From: JBDIAR01 sp039812545
GTDB lineage: Bacteria > Actinomycetota > Actinomycetes > Actinomycetales > Dermatophilaceae
Length of the DNA: 18,736 bases
NCBI GenBank assembly: GCA_039812545.1
Contig: JBDIAR010000054.1
Location: 1-18,736, forward strand
Direction of reading: 5' to 3'
Position 1 is the stretch's first letter. Each line of letters opens with the position of its first letter. Below the pieces are notes generated by a model, which saw only the letters and a list, made by a program, of their open reading frames with translations, searched no databases and was not told where the DNA came from. Positions 6,817 through 13,850 of the stretch are shown in pieces. A program made the translations under genes and the position numbers.

Positions 6817-7506
6817 TCAAGAGGGGCTCCCGTCGACCTGGAGGATCCCCAGCTGGTATGCCGACGTGACCGCGGCCGTGCGATCCGAGACTCCCAGCTT
6901 CTGGAAGATGCGGATCAGGTGGGTCTTGACCGTGGCCTCGCCGATGAACAGTTCGCGCCCGATCTCGGCATTGGACAGGCCGCGCGCGACGAGCGAGAGG
7001 ACCTCGCGCTCGCGCGCGGTCAGGTGGCTTTCCGAGGTGGCCGCCGGGACGGCTCGGAGTCGGTCGGCCAACCGGGCCGCCACCGGAGGGGCCAGCACGG
7101 TCTCGCCGCGCGCCGCCCGACGGATCGCGTCGGCCAGGACCGCGGGATCGGCGTCTTTGAGCAGGTACCCGCGGGCGCCGGCCTCGACCGCTCGCACGAT
7201 GTCGGCATCGGTGTCGTAGGTGGTCAGGACGAGGACCTGCGGACGATCGGGACGAGCCACCAACAGTCTGGTCGCCTCCGCCCCGTCCATCACCGGCATA
7301 CGCAGGTCCATCAGGACGACGTCGGGTCGGTGCCGCTCTGCTTGGACGAGTGCCTCCGCGCCGTTGGCCGCCTCGGCGACGACGAGAAGGTCGGGCTGTT
7401 CGGACAACAGCGCGATCATGCCCGTGCGGACCACGGGGTGGTCGTCGACGACGAGAAGTCGCAACTGCGGACGCCGACCCGTCTCCGCTCCCTGATCGGG
7501 CCTCAC
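6817..7506 (-). CDS. NarL/FixJ-family response regulator
   Basis: A 229-residue response regulator. The receiver domain (about 14-130) has D21/D22, phospho-acceptor D67 (VVLMDLRMP), a T-T pair at the switch position (VLTTYD) and LLKDA. A LuxR-type helix-turn-helix (about 160-220) reads LTAREREVLSLVARGLSNAEIGREL and ends in a normal family tail. Start: GTG at 7506, which overlaps the kinase stop by four bases (GTGA), a standard coupled start. The open frame runs much further upstream through the kinase gene, but that is a shadow frame. An internal TTG (at the QLR segment) would leave too little N-terminus. It converges on the glycosyltransferase gene, with 16 bases between the stops and no good terminator. 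Confidence 0.93.
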   Translation of the reverse strand: MRPDQGAETGRRPQLRLLVVDDHPVVRTGMIALLSEQPDLLVVAEAANGAEALVQAERHRPDVVLMDLRMPVMDGAEATRLLVARPDRPQVLVLTTYDTDADIVRAVEAGARGYLLKDADPAVLADAIRRAARGETVLAPPVAARLADRLRAVPAATSESHLTAREREVLSLVARGLSNAEIGRELFIGEATVKTHLIRIFQKLGVSDRTAAVTSAYQLGILQVDGSPS

Positions 7507-8726
7507 CGCGGCACCTCCACAGTCACTACGGCCCCGCGGCCGGGAGCGCTGTCGATGCGGACGATCCCGCCGAGTTCGCTCACCCGGGCGTGCAACCCGT
7601 CGAGCCCGAATCCCCGTGGTGCCGCGGCCGGGTCGAAACCGGCGCCGTTGTCCGCGACGGACAACGCGACCTTCCGCGGGTCGGCGAAGCTCAGCGTCAC
7701 CTGCGCGGCGGTGGCCCCGGAGTGCCGTCGCACATTCGCCAACGCCTCCTGAGCGGTACGCAGGAGAACGACCTCGGTGGCGCCCCCGAGCGCCACCGAT
7801 TTCCCCTCGGCATCGAAGCCGACCCGCAACCCGCGTTCGGATGCGGGACCACCCACCGTGTCGACGAGCCGCCGCAGCGCCTCGACGAGCGAACGCGACT
7901 GCAGATGCCCAGGAGTGAGTTCGGCGACGATCATCCGGGCCTCGCCCAGGTTCTCGGCCGCCACCGACTCGATCAGGGCCAACCGGTCGTGGGCGGTGCG
8001 ATCGTCGCCGCGGGCGAGCGCCGCGTCGGCCGCCCTCGCCAGCGCGAGCACCGAGGTGTAGCCCTGCGCAAGCGTGTCGTGGATTTCCCGAGAGAGCCGT
8101 TGACGCTCTTCGAGGACGCCCCGATCCCGTTCGGCCGCGGCCAATTCCTTCTGGGCGGCGTGGAGTTCGTCGATCACCAGAGCCCGCTGCTGCGCCTCGT
8201 CGACCATCTTGTTCACGAAAAGCCCCATCCCCAAAGACAATCCGACGGTGAGCGCCGCCGACATCATCACCGATGCGGGAGAGGTGTCCACGTCGCGCGC
8301 CAACCCGAAGACCACGAGGACGACCCCGAAGGCGATCGTCCACGCGGTGGCGACGCGCACGGGCAGCATCGCCCAGAGCTGCGGGAAGAGGATGAAGAAG
8401 AACACCCAGGCTTTCCCGGAGTCGAACCACAACAAGGTGGTCAGTGCCGACCAGGCGACGACGTGGTACGCGATGCCGTGCGCCAGCCGATAGTCCGCCA
8501 GACTGCGGGATCCGATGGCCAGGTAGGCGAGCGCGAGGACGAGCAGGGCCAGGAGCGACGGGGTTCGGCCGGACTGGGGCTGGCCGCCGAAGACCACCAG
8601 GACCAGGCAGGCGAGCCACCCGAGCGCGAATCCGGCGTGCCAGTAAACCATTTGGCCGTGCCACATCGATTCCAGTTGGTCGACCGAGGACACTGCCGAC
8701 GCCGGGCGGTCCGGTTCACGGCTCAT
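7503..8726 (-). CDS. NarL-type sensor histidine kinase (HisKA_3)
   Basis: A 407-residue membrane kinase, partner of the overlapping NarL regulator. The N-terminal half holds about six hydrophobic segments with very short loops, so the sensor is probably in the membrane, as in LiaS/DesK-like kinases. A coiled-coil linker (about 165-205, rich in E, A and Q) leads to the HisKA_3 motif with H216 (SREIHDTLAQG). The ATPase domain shows EALANVRRHSGA, VADNGAGFD and GFGLDGLHARV. Start: ATG 8726, because GGAGG (8740-8736) is nine bases away; the in-frame ATG at 8735 abuts that site directly. The gene lies 57 bases downstream of the ABC permease on the same strand, so kinase and regulator probably monitor or control the exporter. 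Confidence 0.92.
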   Translation of the reverse strand: MSREPDRPASAVSSVDQLESMWHGQMVYWHAGFALGWLACLVLVVFGGQPQSGRTPSLLALLVLALAYLAIGSRSLADYRLAHGIAYHVVAWSALTTLLWFDSGKAWVFFFILFPQLWAMLPVRVATAWTIAFGVVLVVFGLARDVDTSPASVMMSAALTVGLSLGMGLFVNKMVDEAQQRALVIDELHAAQKELAAAERDRGVLEERQRLSREIHDTLAQGYTSVLALARAADAALARGDDRTAHDRLALIESVAAENLGEARMIVAELTPGHLQSRSLVEALRRLVDTVGGPASERGLRVGFDAEGKSVALGGATEVVLLRTAQEALANVRRHSGATAAQVTLSFADPRKVALSVADNGAGFDPAAAPRGFGLDGLHARVSELGGIVRIDSAPGRGAVVTVEVPR

Positions 8727-8783
8727 GGCATCCATCCTCCCGGCATACCGGCTCCTCTCGCACGTGGTCCGCGCAGGACCGGC

Positions 8784-9593
8784 TCAGGTCGTACCCCGCT
8801 TGAACCACCGGAAGGTCGTCAGGCACAGTCCGAGACCCACGACGGCCCACACCAGCAGGACGACCGCGGTCCGGCCCGGCTCCCAGGAGCCGGCCATCTC
8901 CTGCGCCGCGAGTGCGTCCGGATAGAACACCGACCGCATGCCCTGGGCGATCCACTTCAACGGGAAGACGGCGGCGACGTGCTGCAACCACGTGGGCAGT
9001 TCGGGGAAGGCGAGATAGACCCCGGAGATGAACTGGAGGATGAGGACCGGACCGATGATCGCCGCGCCGGATGAACGCGCCGACGTCGCCAACGAGGAGT
9101 ACGCGATGCCGAGGACGACTCCCCCGAACACGCCCAGGCCGAAGACCCAGCAGAACGTCAGCCAGTGCGTCGGATCGGCGGGCAACGGCACCCCGTATGC
9201 CAGTCGGGCCACCGCCAGCAGGAGCAGCGTCTGCGCCAGGCTGGTGACGGCGACCAGCCCGACCTTGCCGAGGAAGTAGGCGACCGGCGGCATGGGGGTC
9301 GCGCGCAGTCGCTTGAGCGTTCCATCGTCGCGTTCGGTGGCCACCGTCAGGGCCATCGTCTGGAAGCTGGTCAGCAGGACACCGGCGGCGGCCATGCCGG
9401 GCAGGAAGTACCGGGCGGCCGTCATCCCGACCGCCGTGTTGTCGGGTTTGTCGAACTGTCCCCCGAAGACCGTCGAGAACAGCGCGAGCATGAGGACCGG
9501 GAAGAGGAACGAGAAGAACACCTGATCCTTCTCCCGGAAGTACATCTTGACTTCCAGGCGAGCGCGATCCAGGCCGATGGCGACGGCGTTCAT
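8784..9593 (-). CDS. ABC-2 type exporter permease
   Basis: A 269-residue integral membrane subunit with about six helices, of the DrrB/ABC-2 family, which forms the channel of exporters for drugs, lipids or polysaccharides. Typical features are a cytosolic N-terminus with an amphipathic start (RLEVKMYFREKDQVFFSFLFPVLMLALF), the ATERDDGTLKRLRATPMPP coupling region, and helices ending in WFKRGTT. Start: ATG at 9593, overlapping the ATPase stop by four bases (ATGA), so both subunits are made from one message. The substrate cannot be inferred. Confidence 0.92.
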   Translation of the reverse strand: MNAVAIGLDRARLEVKMYFREKDQVFFSFLFPVLMLALFSTVFGGQFDKPDNTAVGMTAARYFLPGMAAAGVLLTSFQTMALTVATERDDGTLKRLRATPMPPVAYFLGKVGLVAVTSLAQTLLLLAVARLAYGVPLPADPTHWLTFCWVFGLGVFGGVVLGIAYSSLATSARSSGAAIIGPVLILQFISGVYLAFPELPTWLQHVAAVFPLKWIAQGMRSVFYPDALAAQEMAGSWEPGRTAVVLLVWAVVGLGLCLTTFRWFKRGTT

Positions 9594-10519
9594 ACCGTGA
9601 CCTCCTTGCTGACGGGCCCCGACGACGCGGCGCCGCCCGAGGTGTTCGAGGTGTTCGAGGTGTTCGAGGTAGAGGGGTTCGAGGGGTGCGCGATGAGGTC
9701 GAGGTAGGTGTCTTCGAGGGTGGGGCGGGTCACCGTCAGCCCGGGGATCTCGCCGCCGAGCCGGGCCGCCAGTGCGGTGATCTCCCGGGTGGGCGAGGTG
9801 GTGTGCACCGTATGCCGGGTGCCCGACTCCTCCCACGCGACCGTCGCCTCCGCGGCGGTCCGGCCACCGATGGTCTGCGGGGTGCCCAGCGCGACGAGCC
9901 GGCCGCCCGCGATGACACCCACCCGGTCCGCGAGCTGTTCGGCCTCGTCGAGGTAGTGGGTCGTCAGGACGATCGTCGTCCCGTCGGCGGCCAACGAACG
10001 GATGAGTTCCCAGAACTCGCGCCGGGCCTGGGGGTCGAAGCCGGTGGTCGGTTCGTCGAGGAAGAGCAGTTCGGGGCGTCCGATGATCCCGAGCCCCACA
10101 TCGACGCGCCGCCGCTGACCGCCGGACAGGGTGCCGATCCGGTGATCCGCCTGAGCGGTCAGGCCGACGGCGGCCAGCACCTGCTCGACGGGTCGCGGGT
10201 GGTCGTAACACGTCGCGGTGCTCGCCAGGGCCTCGCGTGCCGTGATGAGGTCCAGACCGGTGGAGGACTGCAGCACGACACCGATCCGGTTCCGGTGTGC
10301 TCGATCCGCCCGCTGAGGATCCATCCCGAGGACCTGGACGACTCCGCCGTCTCGGTGCCGGAATCCTTCGAGGATCTCCACCGTGGTCGTCTTGCCGGCG
10401 CCGTTGGGTCCGAGGAGGGCGAAGACCTCTCCCCGCTCGATGCTCAAGTCGAGCCCGTCGACGGCGCGGGTGTGGCCGTAGGTCTTGGTCAGCTCGCTGA
10501 CCTCGATCGCTGTCGTCAT
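9590..10519 (-). CDS. ABC exporter ATP-binding subunit
   Basis: A 309-residue ATPase for the adjacent permease (DrrA/CcmA-like). It has Walker A GPNGAGKT (37-44), Q-loop VVLQSS, signature LSGGQRRR, Walker B LLFLDEP, D-loop and H-loop (LTTHYLDEAEQLADR), then a C-terminal regulatory region typical of DrrA-like subunits. The extreme C-terminus is odd: a Ser/Asn/Thr tail with three SNT units encoded by perfect 9-bp repeats. Start: ATG 10519, with AAGGTGA ten bases upstream. It is first in the four-gene minus-strand operon ATPase-permease-kinase-regulator. Confidence 0.93.
   Translation of the reverse strand: MTTAIEVSELTKTYGHTRAVDGLDLSIERGEVFALLGPNGAGKTTTVEILEGFRHRDGGVVQVLGMDPQRADRAHRNRIGVVLQSSTGLDLITAREALASTATCYDHPRPVEQVLAAVGLTAQADHRIGTLSGGQRRRVDVGLGIIGRPELLFLDEPTTGFDPQARREFWELIRSLAADGTTIVLTTHYLDEAEQLADRVGVIAGGRLVALGTPQTIGGRTAAEATVAWEESGTRHTVHTTSPTREITALAARLGGEIPGLTVTRPTLEDTYLDLIAHPSNPSTSNTSNTSNTSGGAASSGPVSKEVTV
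9641..9667. repeat. Three perfect 9-bp tandem repeats at the 3' end of the ATPase gene
   Basis: GGTGTTCGA is repeated at 9641-9649, 9650-9658 and 9659-9667 and followed by degenerate copies. On the coding strand it encodes (SNT)n. Copy change keeps the frame and only alters the tail just upstream of the permease start. Confidence 0.85.
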
Positions 10520-10565
10520 GGGTCAACGATCACCTTCGGCGCCGGTATGCCGACACCCCCGGTGG

Positions 10566-10605
10566 GTTGACTCGGGGTCCACCGACCGGTGGACCCCGAG
10601 TCAAC
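10566..10605 (-). terminator. Perfect 18-bp hairpin downstream of the PepSY gene
   Basis: Arms 10566-10583 and 10588-10605 are exact reverse complements (one arm is GTTGACTCGGGGTCCACC) with a 4-base loop. It begins seven bases past the stop of the minus-strand PepSY gene and isolates it from the ABC operon that starts at 10519. No T-run, as is common in high-GC bacteria. The hairpin is symmetrical but both flanking genes are on the minus strand. Confidence 0.85.
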
Positions 10606-10611
10606 GAGGGA

Positions 10612-12069
10612 TCACGCCCTGCGTCGGGCGCGTGCCGCGATGACGGCGTCCACCGCGAGGAAGAGGGCCAACGGCATACCGAACATCGGCAGGAACCACC
10701 CGACGGCCACGGTGACGGCACCGATCAGGACCAGAGCCCAACGCGGAACGTCCCGCAGCACGTCGAACAACCGAGGTCGGGCCAACAGGGCCGGCTGGTC
10801 GCGGGTGGGTCGACGCTGCCACCACATCCGGTAACCGAGGATCACCAGTGCGGTCGCCGCGAACGCGAGCAACACAAGGGCGATCTGGTTCACCAGGCCG
10901 AACAGGACCCCCATGTGCAAGGCGATGCCCCATTGGACGAGCTTGGGCACGATGCCGAAGTCGGCGAAGAACGCCCGGTCGGTGACCGTCATCGTCGAGG
11001 GGTCGACGGCGACGGCATCGACGTTGGTGGGCCAGGATCGATCGACCTCGATGACCTTCCACGCCGTCGTCGACGTCGAAGGAACGGCCAGCTCGACCTT
11101 CGGGGAATCGATTGCGGCGGCGCGGGCGGTTGCCAGGACCGCGTCGATCACGGCAGCGCCGCCGGAGCCGGTACCGGCCGCGTCGTGCTGGTGATCGGCG
11201 TGGTCGCCGGACCCGGCGGGGCTGGTGCCGACGCCCGGCCCCGCGACGAGCTTCGTCGAGACCGTCGGCGTCTGCCAGCCGAGGGAATCGCGCAGCTTCG
11301 TGACATTGGCGCCGCCCAACTGCGACCAGGTCACCCCGGTTGCGGACAGGAACAGCAACCCGAGCAGCACCCACGTGCCCGTCACCCCGTGCCAGGCCAG
11401 GGTGCCTCGACGACCACCGCCGCCGGACCGGACGGTCCCGGCGGGGACGACGAGAGCAGCCAGTGGCCGCCGGCTTCGGCGCCAGCGGTGGATCCACACG
11501 ACGATGCCGCCGAGCGCCAGCACCCACAACCACGACGCGGCCAGCTCGCTGTAGAGGCGCCCCGGGCTGCCCAGGTGGAAATTGCGGTGGAGGTAGTCGA
11601 GCCAGGTGCGGGCCGGCAGCGACCCGCTGCTGCCGTAGACCGTCATGTCTCCGGTGATCGCACCGGTCCCGGGATCGACGAACACGGCGCGGCGCTCGGA
11701 TTCCCCGAGCCCCTTGGACGCGAACATCACCCGGGTGGTGTCCGTCGAACCCGGCGCCGGCCGGACCGCGACGGGAGCGGCACCACCGGCATACCGAGTG
11801 GCCGCGGCGACCTGATCCGCGAGGGTCAGCGACGTCGAGGACGCCGGGACGTGCAACGCCGTCGCATGGACGCTCTCGTCCAGTTGCGGGGCGAAGGCAT
11901 ACAGGCCACCGGTCACGGCGGCGACGAGGATGAACGGGCCGACGAGGAGTCCGGCGTAGAAGTGGAACCGGCGGATCAGAGCGGTGACCCAACCGGTCGA
12001 GCGGGATGGATCTGGTGGGTTCTGGACCGGGTCACCCTGCACGGGCGTGCGGGTATCGAGTAATGACAT
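10612..12069 (-). CDS. PepSY-associated multi-pass membrane protein
   Basis: A 485-residue inner-membrane protein of the PepSY_TM (PiuB-like) family, often linked with iron or other metal uptake, or with ferric reductase-like activity, though biochemistry is thin. Visible: an N-terminal helix (FHFYAGLLVGPFILVAAVTGGLYAF), a large extracytoplasmic PepSY-like region containing VFVDPGTGAITGDM, helix pairs near HRNFHLG and WHGVTGTWVLLGLLFLSATGV, a second PepSY-like region (AVDPSTMTVTD), then HMGVLFGLVNQ and three C-terminal helices. The conserved H residues at helix ends resemble haem or metal ligands. A short His/Asp patch, DHADHQHD (289-296), looks metal binding. Start: ATG 12069, with GAGGA seven bases upstream. 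It is probably co-transcribed with the upstream membrane protein gene (67-base gap). Confidence 0.85.
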   Translation of the reverse strand: MSLLDTRTPVQGDPVQNPPDPSRSTGWVTALIRRFHFYAGLLVGPFILVAAVTGGLYAFAPQLDESVHATALHVPASSTSLTLADQVAAATRYAGGAAPVAVRPAPGSTDTTRVMFASKGLGESERRAVFVDPGTGAITGDMTVYGSSGSLPARTWLDYLHRNFHLGSPGRLYSELAASWLWVLALGGIVVWIHRWRRSRRPLAALVVPAGTVRSGGGGRRGTLAWHGVTGTWVLLGLLFLSATGVTWSQLGGANVTKLRDSLGWQTPTVSTKLVAGPGVGTSPAGSGDHADHQHDAAGTGSGGAAVIDAVLATARAAAIDSPKVELAVPSTSTTAWKVIEVDRSWPTNVDAVAVDPSTMTVTDRAFFADFGIVPKLVQWGIALHMGVLFGLVNQIALVLLAFAATALVILGYRMWWQRRPTRDQPALLARPRLFDVLRDVPRWALVLIGAVTVAVGWFLPMFGMPLALFLAVDAVIAARARRRA

Positions 12070-12136
12070 GGGTATTCCTCACGTGAAGCGAACGATGATC
12101 GAGCATGTTGAGATGGCCGATCGGCGCGTCACATCG

Positions 12137-12817
12137 TCACGTGGTGACGACGCCGAATCGGCTGACGAAAGTGCTGTCCGTCCAGGCTCGAACCGGTGGT
12201 CCGCGAGTGGGAGTGAGGGTGACACAGAGCACGGCCCGAGGCCGTGGGAGCAGCGCCTCGGCCGACAACCGTCGCGGTCTGGCTACCAGCGGTGCGACGG
12301 TGACGTTCGGTCGAAGCCACGCGGCGAGGGTGCTCAGGAGGTGCCAGATCAGCCAGGCCACGGTGTCGGCGCGGGCCACGATCCGGCCGAGGACCGCGGC
12401 GGAGACCAGGTGCGCCACGGTCATCCGGATGTCCAGCCCGTGATCCAGCAGCGAGTGAGCGCCCACGGACGGCGCCGTGGGCACGATGCTCACCTGGGGC
12501 GCACAGTGTCCGTCGGCGCCGTTGACGACAACCCCCGGCTGACCGCCGAACGAGGTTGCGGTAGCGGCGAATCCGACGTGCAAGACGATCTGCCCGAGAC
12601 CGAGGTATGCCGTCGCCGCCGCCGTCTTCAGCCGGCGGGACGTCAGGAAGGCAGCGGGAGGGAAGGCCAGCAGCGACGCGACGACCAGCACCGGCCACCC
12701 CGGCAGGGAGCCGCCACCGGCGGCGTGGCCGAGCGCGGATACCCATACGACCAGGCACGACATGGCCCAGGCGCGGGTGACGCGCCAGGGCCCGGCGAGG
12801 AACGGCGTCGGGGTCAA
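12137..12817 (-). CDS. Unrecognised five-helix membrane protein
   Basis: A roughly 226-residue membrane protein that I cannot assign to a named family. About five hydrophobic segments are seen: around RAWAMSCLVVWVSALGHAAGG, PVLVVASLLAFPP, TAYLGLGQIVLHVGFAA, MTVAHLVSAAVLG and TVAWLIWHLLSTLAAWL. Histidines lie in or beside several helices (GHAAGG, VLHVGF, HSLLDHGLDIRM, AHLVS, WHLLS), and one loop has a single Cys (DGHCAPQ). The pattern suggests metal or haem handling, in line with the PepSY neighbour, but that is inference. Start is uncertain: TTG 12817, with GAAGG five bases upstream, is my choice; ATG 12763 would cut into the first helix. The Arg/Pro-rich C-terminus after the last helix is about 50 residues. 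No known copper-protein motif is complete. Confidence 0.6.
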   Translation of the reverse strand: MTPTPFLAGPWRVTRAWAMSCLVVWVSALGHAAGGGSLPGWPVLVVASLLAFPPAAFLTSRRLKTAAATAYLGLGQIVLHVGFAATATSFGGQPGVVVNGADGHCAPQVSIVPTAPSVGAHSLLDHGLDIRMTVAHLVSAAVLGRIVARADTVAWLIWHLLSTLAAWLRPNVTVAPLVARPRRLSAEALLPRPRAVLCVTLTPTRGPPVRAWTDSTFVSRFGVVTT

Positions 12818-13009
12818 GGAGGCCTTCGGCGTCGCCCACCGGCCCGGGGGGCGCGCATGGAGTCGGCGGGGGACGCGAGTCCCAGGTCGGCTGCTGCAAG
12901 GGCAAGTGTAGGGCGTACGCCGGCCGGACGACAGGGGGTCGGCCACGCCAGACCCGCGGACCCCTGGGTCCCGCACACCCGGCATACAGGCGGCTCTGGG
13001 GGCGCTAAC

Positions 13010-13015
13010 TACACT
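13010..13015 (+). promoter_or_regulatory. Likely -10 box of a leaderless gtrA-like message
   Basis: TACACT fits the actinobacterial -10 pattern TANNNT and ends six bases before the GTG at 13022, so transcription would start at about the first base of the start codon. No ribosome binding site and no convincing -35 box are seen. Confidence 0.5.
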
Positions 13016-13021
13016 GGCGAG

Positions 13022-13504
13022 GTGGCATACGAGCAGGGGGCGACCGGCGCGGTCGAGAGTGCGGCGGATGTGCCGACCCCGCATCGGATCTCCGGGCAGG
13101 TGTGGCGGTTCGCCGTCATCGGCGGGATGAGTACGGTGCTGCACCTGGCGTTGTACTGGGTGTTCAAGCAGTGGTGGCATCACGACCAGATCGCCAACTT
13201 CGTCGCCCTGCTCATCGCGACCGTGTTCAACACCGGACTGAACCGGGCGTGGACCTTCCGGGTACGCGGCGCCGAGCAGCTCGTCAGTCACCACGGTCAG
13301 GCGCTGGTGATCTTCGCGATCACCTGGGTGGCGACCGCGCTGGCCCTGCAATGCGTGTCGTGGTGGTGGCCCACGGCGTCCGACACCGCTCGCACCGGGA
13401 TCATCCTGGTGGCCAATGCCCTGTCCACCGCGGCGCGGTTCTTCGCCATGCGGATGTGGATCTTCCGGCATACCGGCGGGAGCCCGGCGCAGGGGTCCGG
13501 CTGA
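13022..13504 (+). CDS. GtrA-family membrane protein
   Basis: A 160-residue protein of the GtrA family: four short membrane helices with a basic, aromatic C-terminus. Members are thought to flip or help present lipid-linked sugars for glycosylation of surface polymers. Helices lie at about residues 25-47, 56-78, 92-117 and 126-148; family wording includes QVWRFAVIGGMSTVLHLALYW, NFVALLIATVFNTGLNRAWTF and ARFFAMRMWIF. Start: GTG at 13022, supported by the -10 box just upstream. The open frame extends far further 5' but that part is shadow sequence of the minus-strand genes. Codons 2-3 (GCA TAC) are part of the repeated GGCATAC word. With no glycosyltransferase next door, its partner may be the GT-C enzyme at 4728 or an enzyme outside the window. 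Confidence 0.88.
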   Translation: MAYEQGATGAVESAADVPTPHRISGQVWRFAVIGGMSTVLHLALYWVFKQWWHHDQIANFVALLIATVFNTGLNRAWTFRVRGAEQLVSHHGQALVIFAITWVATALALQCVSWWWPTASDTARTGIILVANALSTAARFFAMRMWIFRHTGGSPAQGSG

Positions 13505-13511
13505 CGAGCGT

Positions 13512-13541
13512 CCACACGCATCCTCTGAGAGGTGTGTGCGG
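13512..13541 (+). terminator. Imperfect hairpin after the gtrA-like gene
   Basis: CCTC/GAGG with a 3-base loop is extended by six further pairs past a one-base bulge and two more past a mismatch. It begins eight bases after the stop codon. No T-run. Possible terminator. Confidence 0.4.
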
Positions 13542-13600
13542 ATGGGAACGGGGCGAACCTGTCAGGCCCGCCCCGTGCACCGTCTTCGACTTCCGAGCTG

Positions 13601-13687
13601 CGGAGGCGGCGGGATTTGAACCCGCGAGGGGTGTTATCCCCAACCCGCTTAGCAGGCGGGCGCACTAGGCCACTATGCGACGCCTCC
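13601..13687 (-). tRNA. tRNA-Ser (anticodon GCU)
   Basis: An 87-base class II tRNA. The acceptor stem GGAGGCG (13687-13681) pairs with CGCCTCC (13608-13602), followed by discriminator G at 13601, as expected for serine tRNA. The anticodon loop reads CTGCTAA with anticodon GCU (plus-strand bases 13651-13653), serving AGC/AGU codons. The long variable arm (a GGGG/CCCC hairpin) and the T arm GCGGGTTCAAATCCCGC are intact. No CCA is encoded. It lies alone between the gtrA-like and LCP genes. Confidence 0.97.
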
Positions 13688-13765
13688 AGCGCGTGCCGCG
13701 GGATCCCCGTGGCTGGCCAACACAGGGTACCGGCGGGACCGGCCCCCGCCAAACCCGTGCCTCCC

Positions 13766-13793
13766 GGGAACTTGCAGGCAGCGACGGCACAAT
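13766..13793 (+). promoter_or_regulatory. Possible promoter of the first LCP gene
   Basis: GGGAAC at 13766-13771, 16 bases, then CACAAT at 13788-13793, 57 bases before the ATG. The second LCP gene has a similar arrangement (GGGACA, 17 bases, GACAAT), which is the main reason to report it. Confidence 0.3.
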
Positions 13794-13850
13794 GGGGCCG
13801 ACACCCGGGTCGGCGTGATCGTCGGCCGCAACGACGCCGAAGAGGACTCG

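Noticed and set aside
7507..8664. Long minus-strand open frame that extends the NarL regulator upstream.
   Set aside because: It overlaps the kinase gene in another frame, is Arg/Gly-rich as expected of a shadow, and the kinase motifs are clear in the competing frame.
9594..10526. Minus-strand frame joined upstream to the permease, suggesting a fusion.
   Set aside because: The upstream part is a shadow of the ATPase, whose Walker and signature motifs lie in the other frame; the ATGA overlap marks the true start.
11984..13021. Upstream extension of the gtrA-like frame.
   Set aside because: Low-quality shadow composition opposite the membrane protein gene; GTG 13022 has a -10 box at the right distance.
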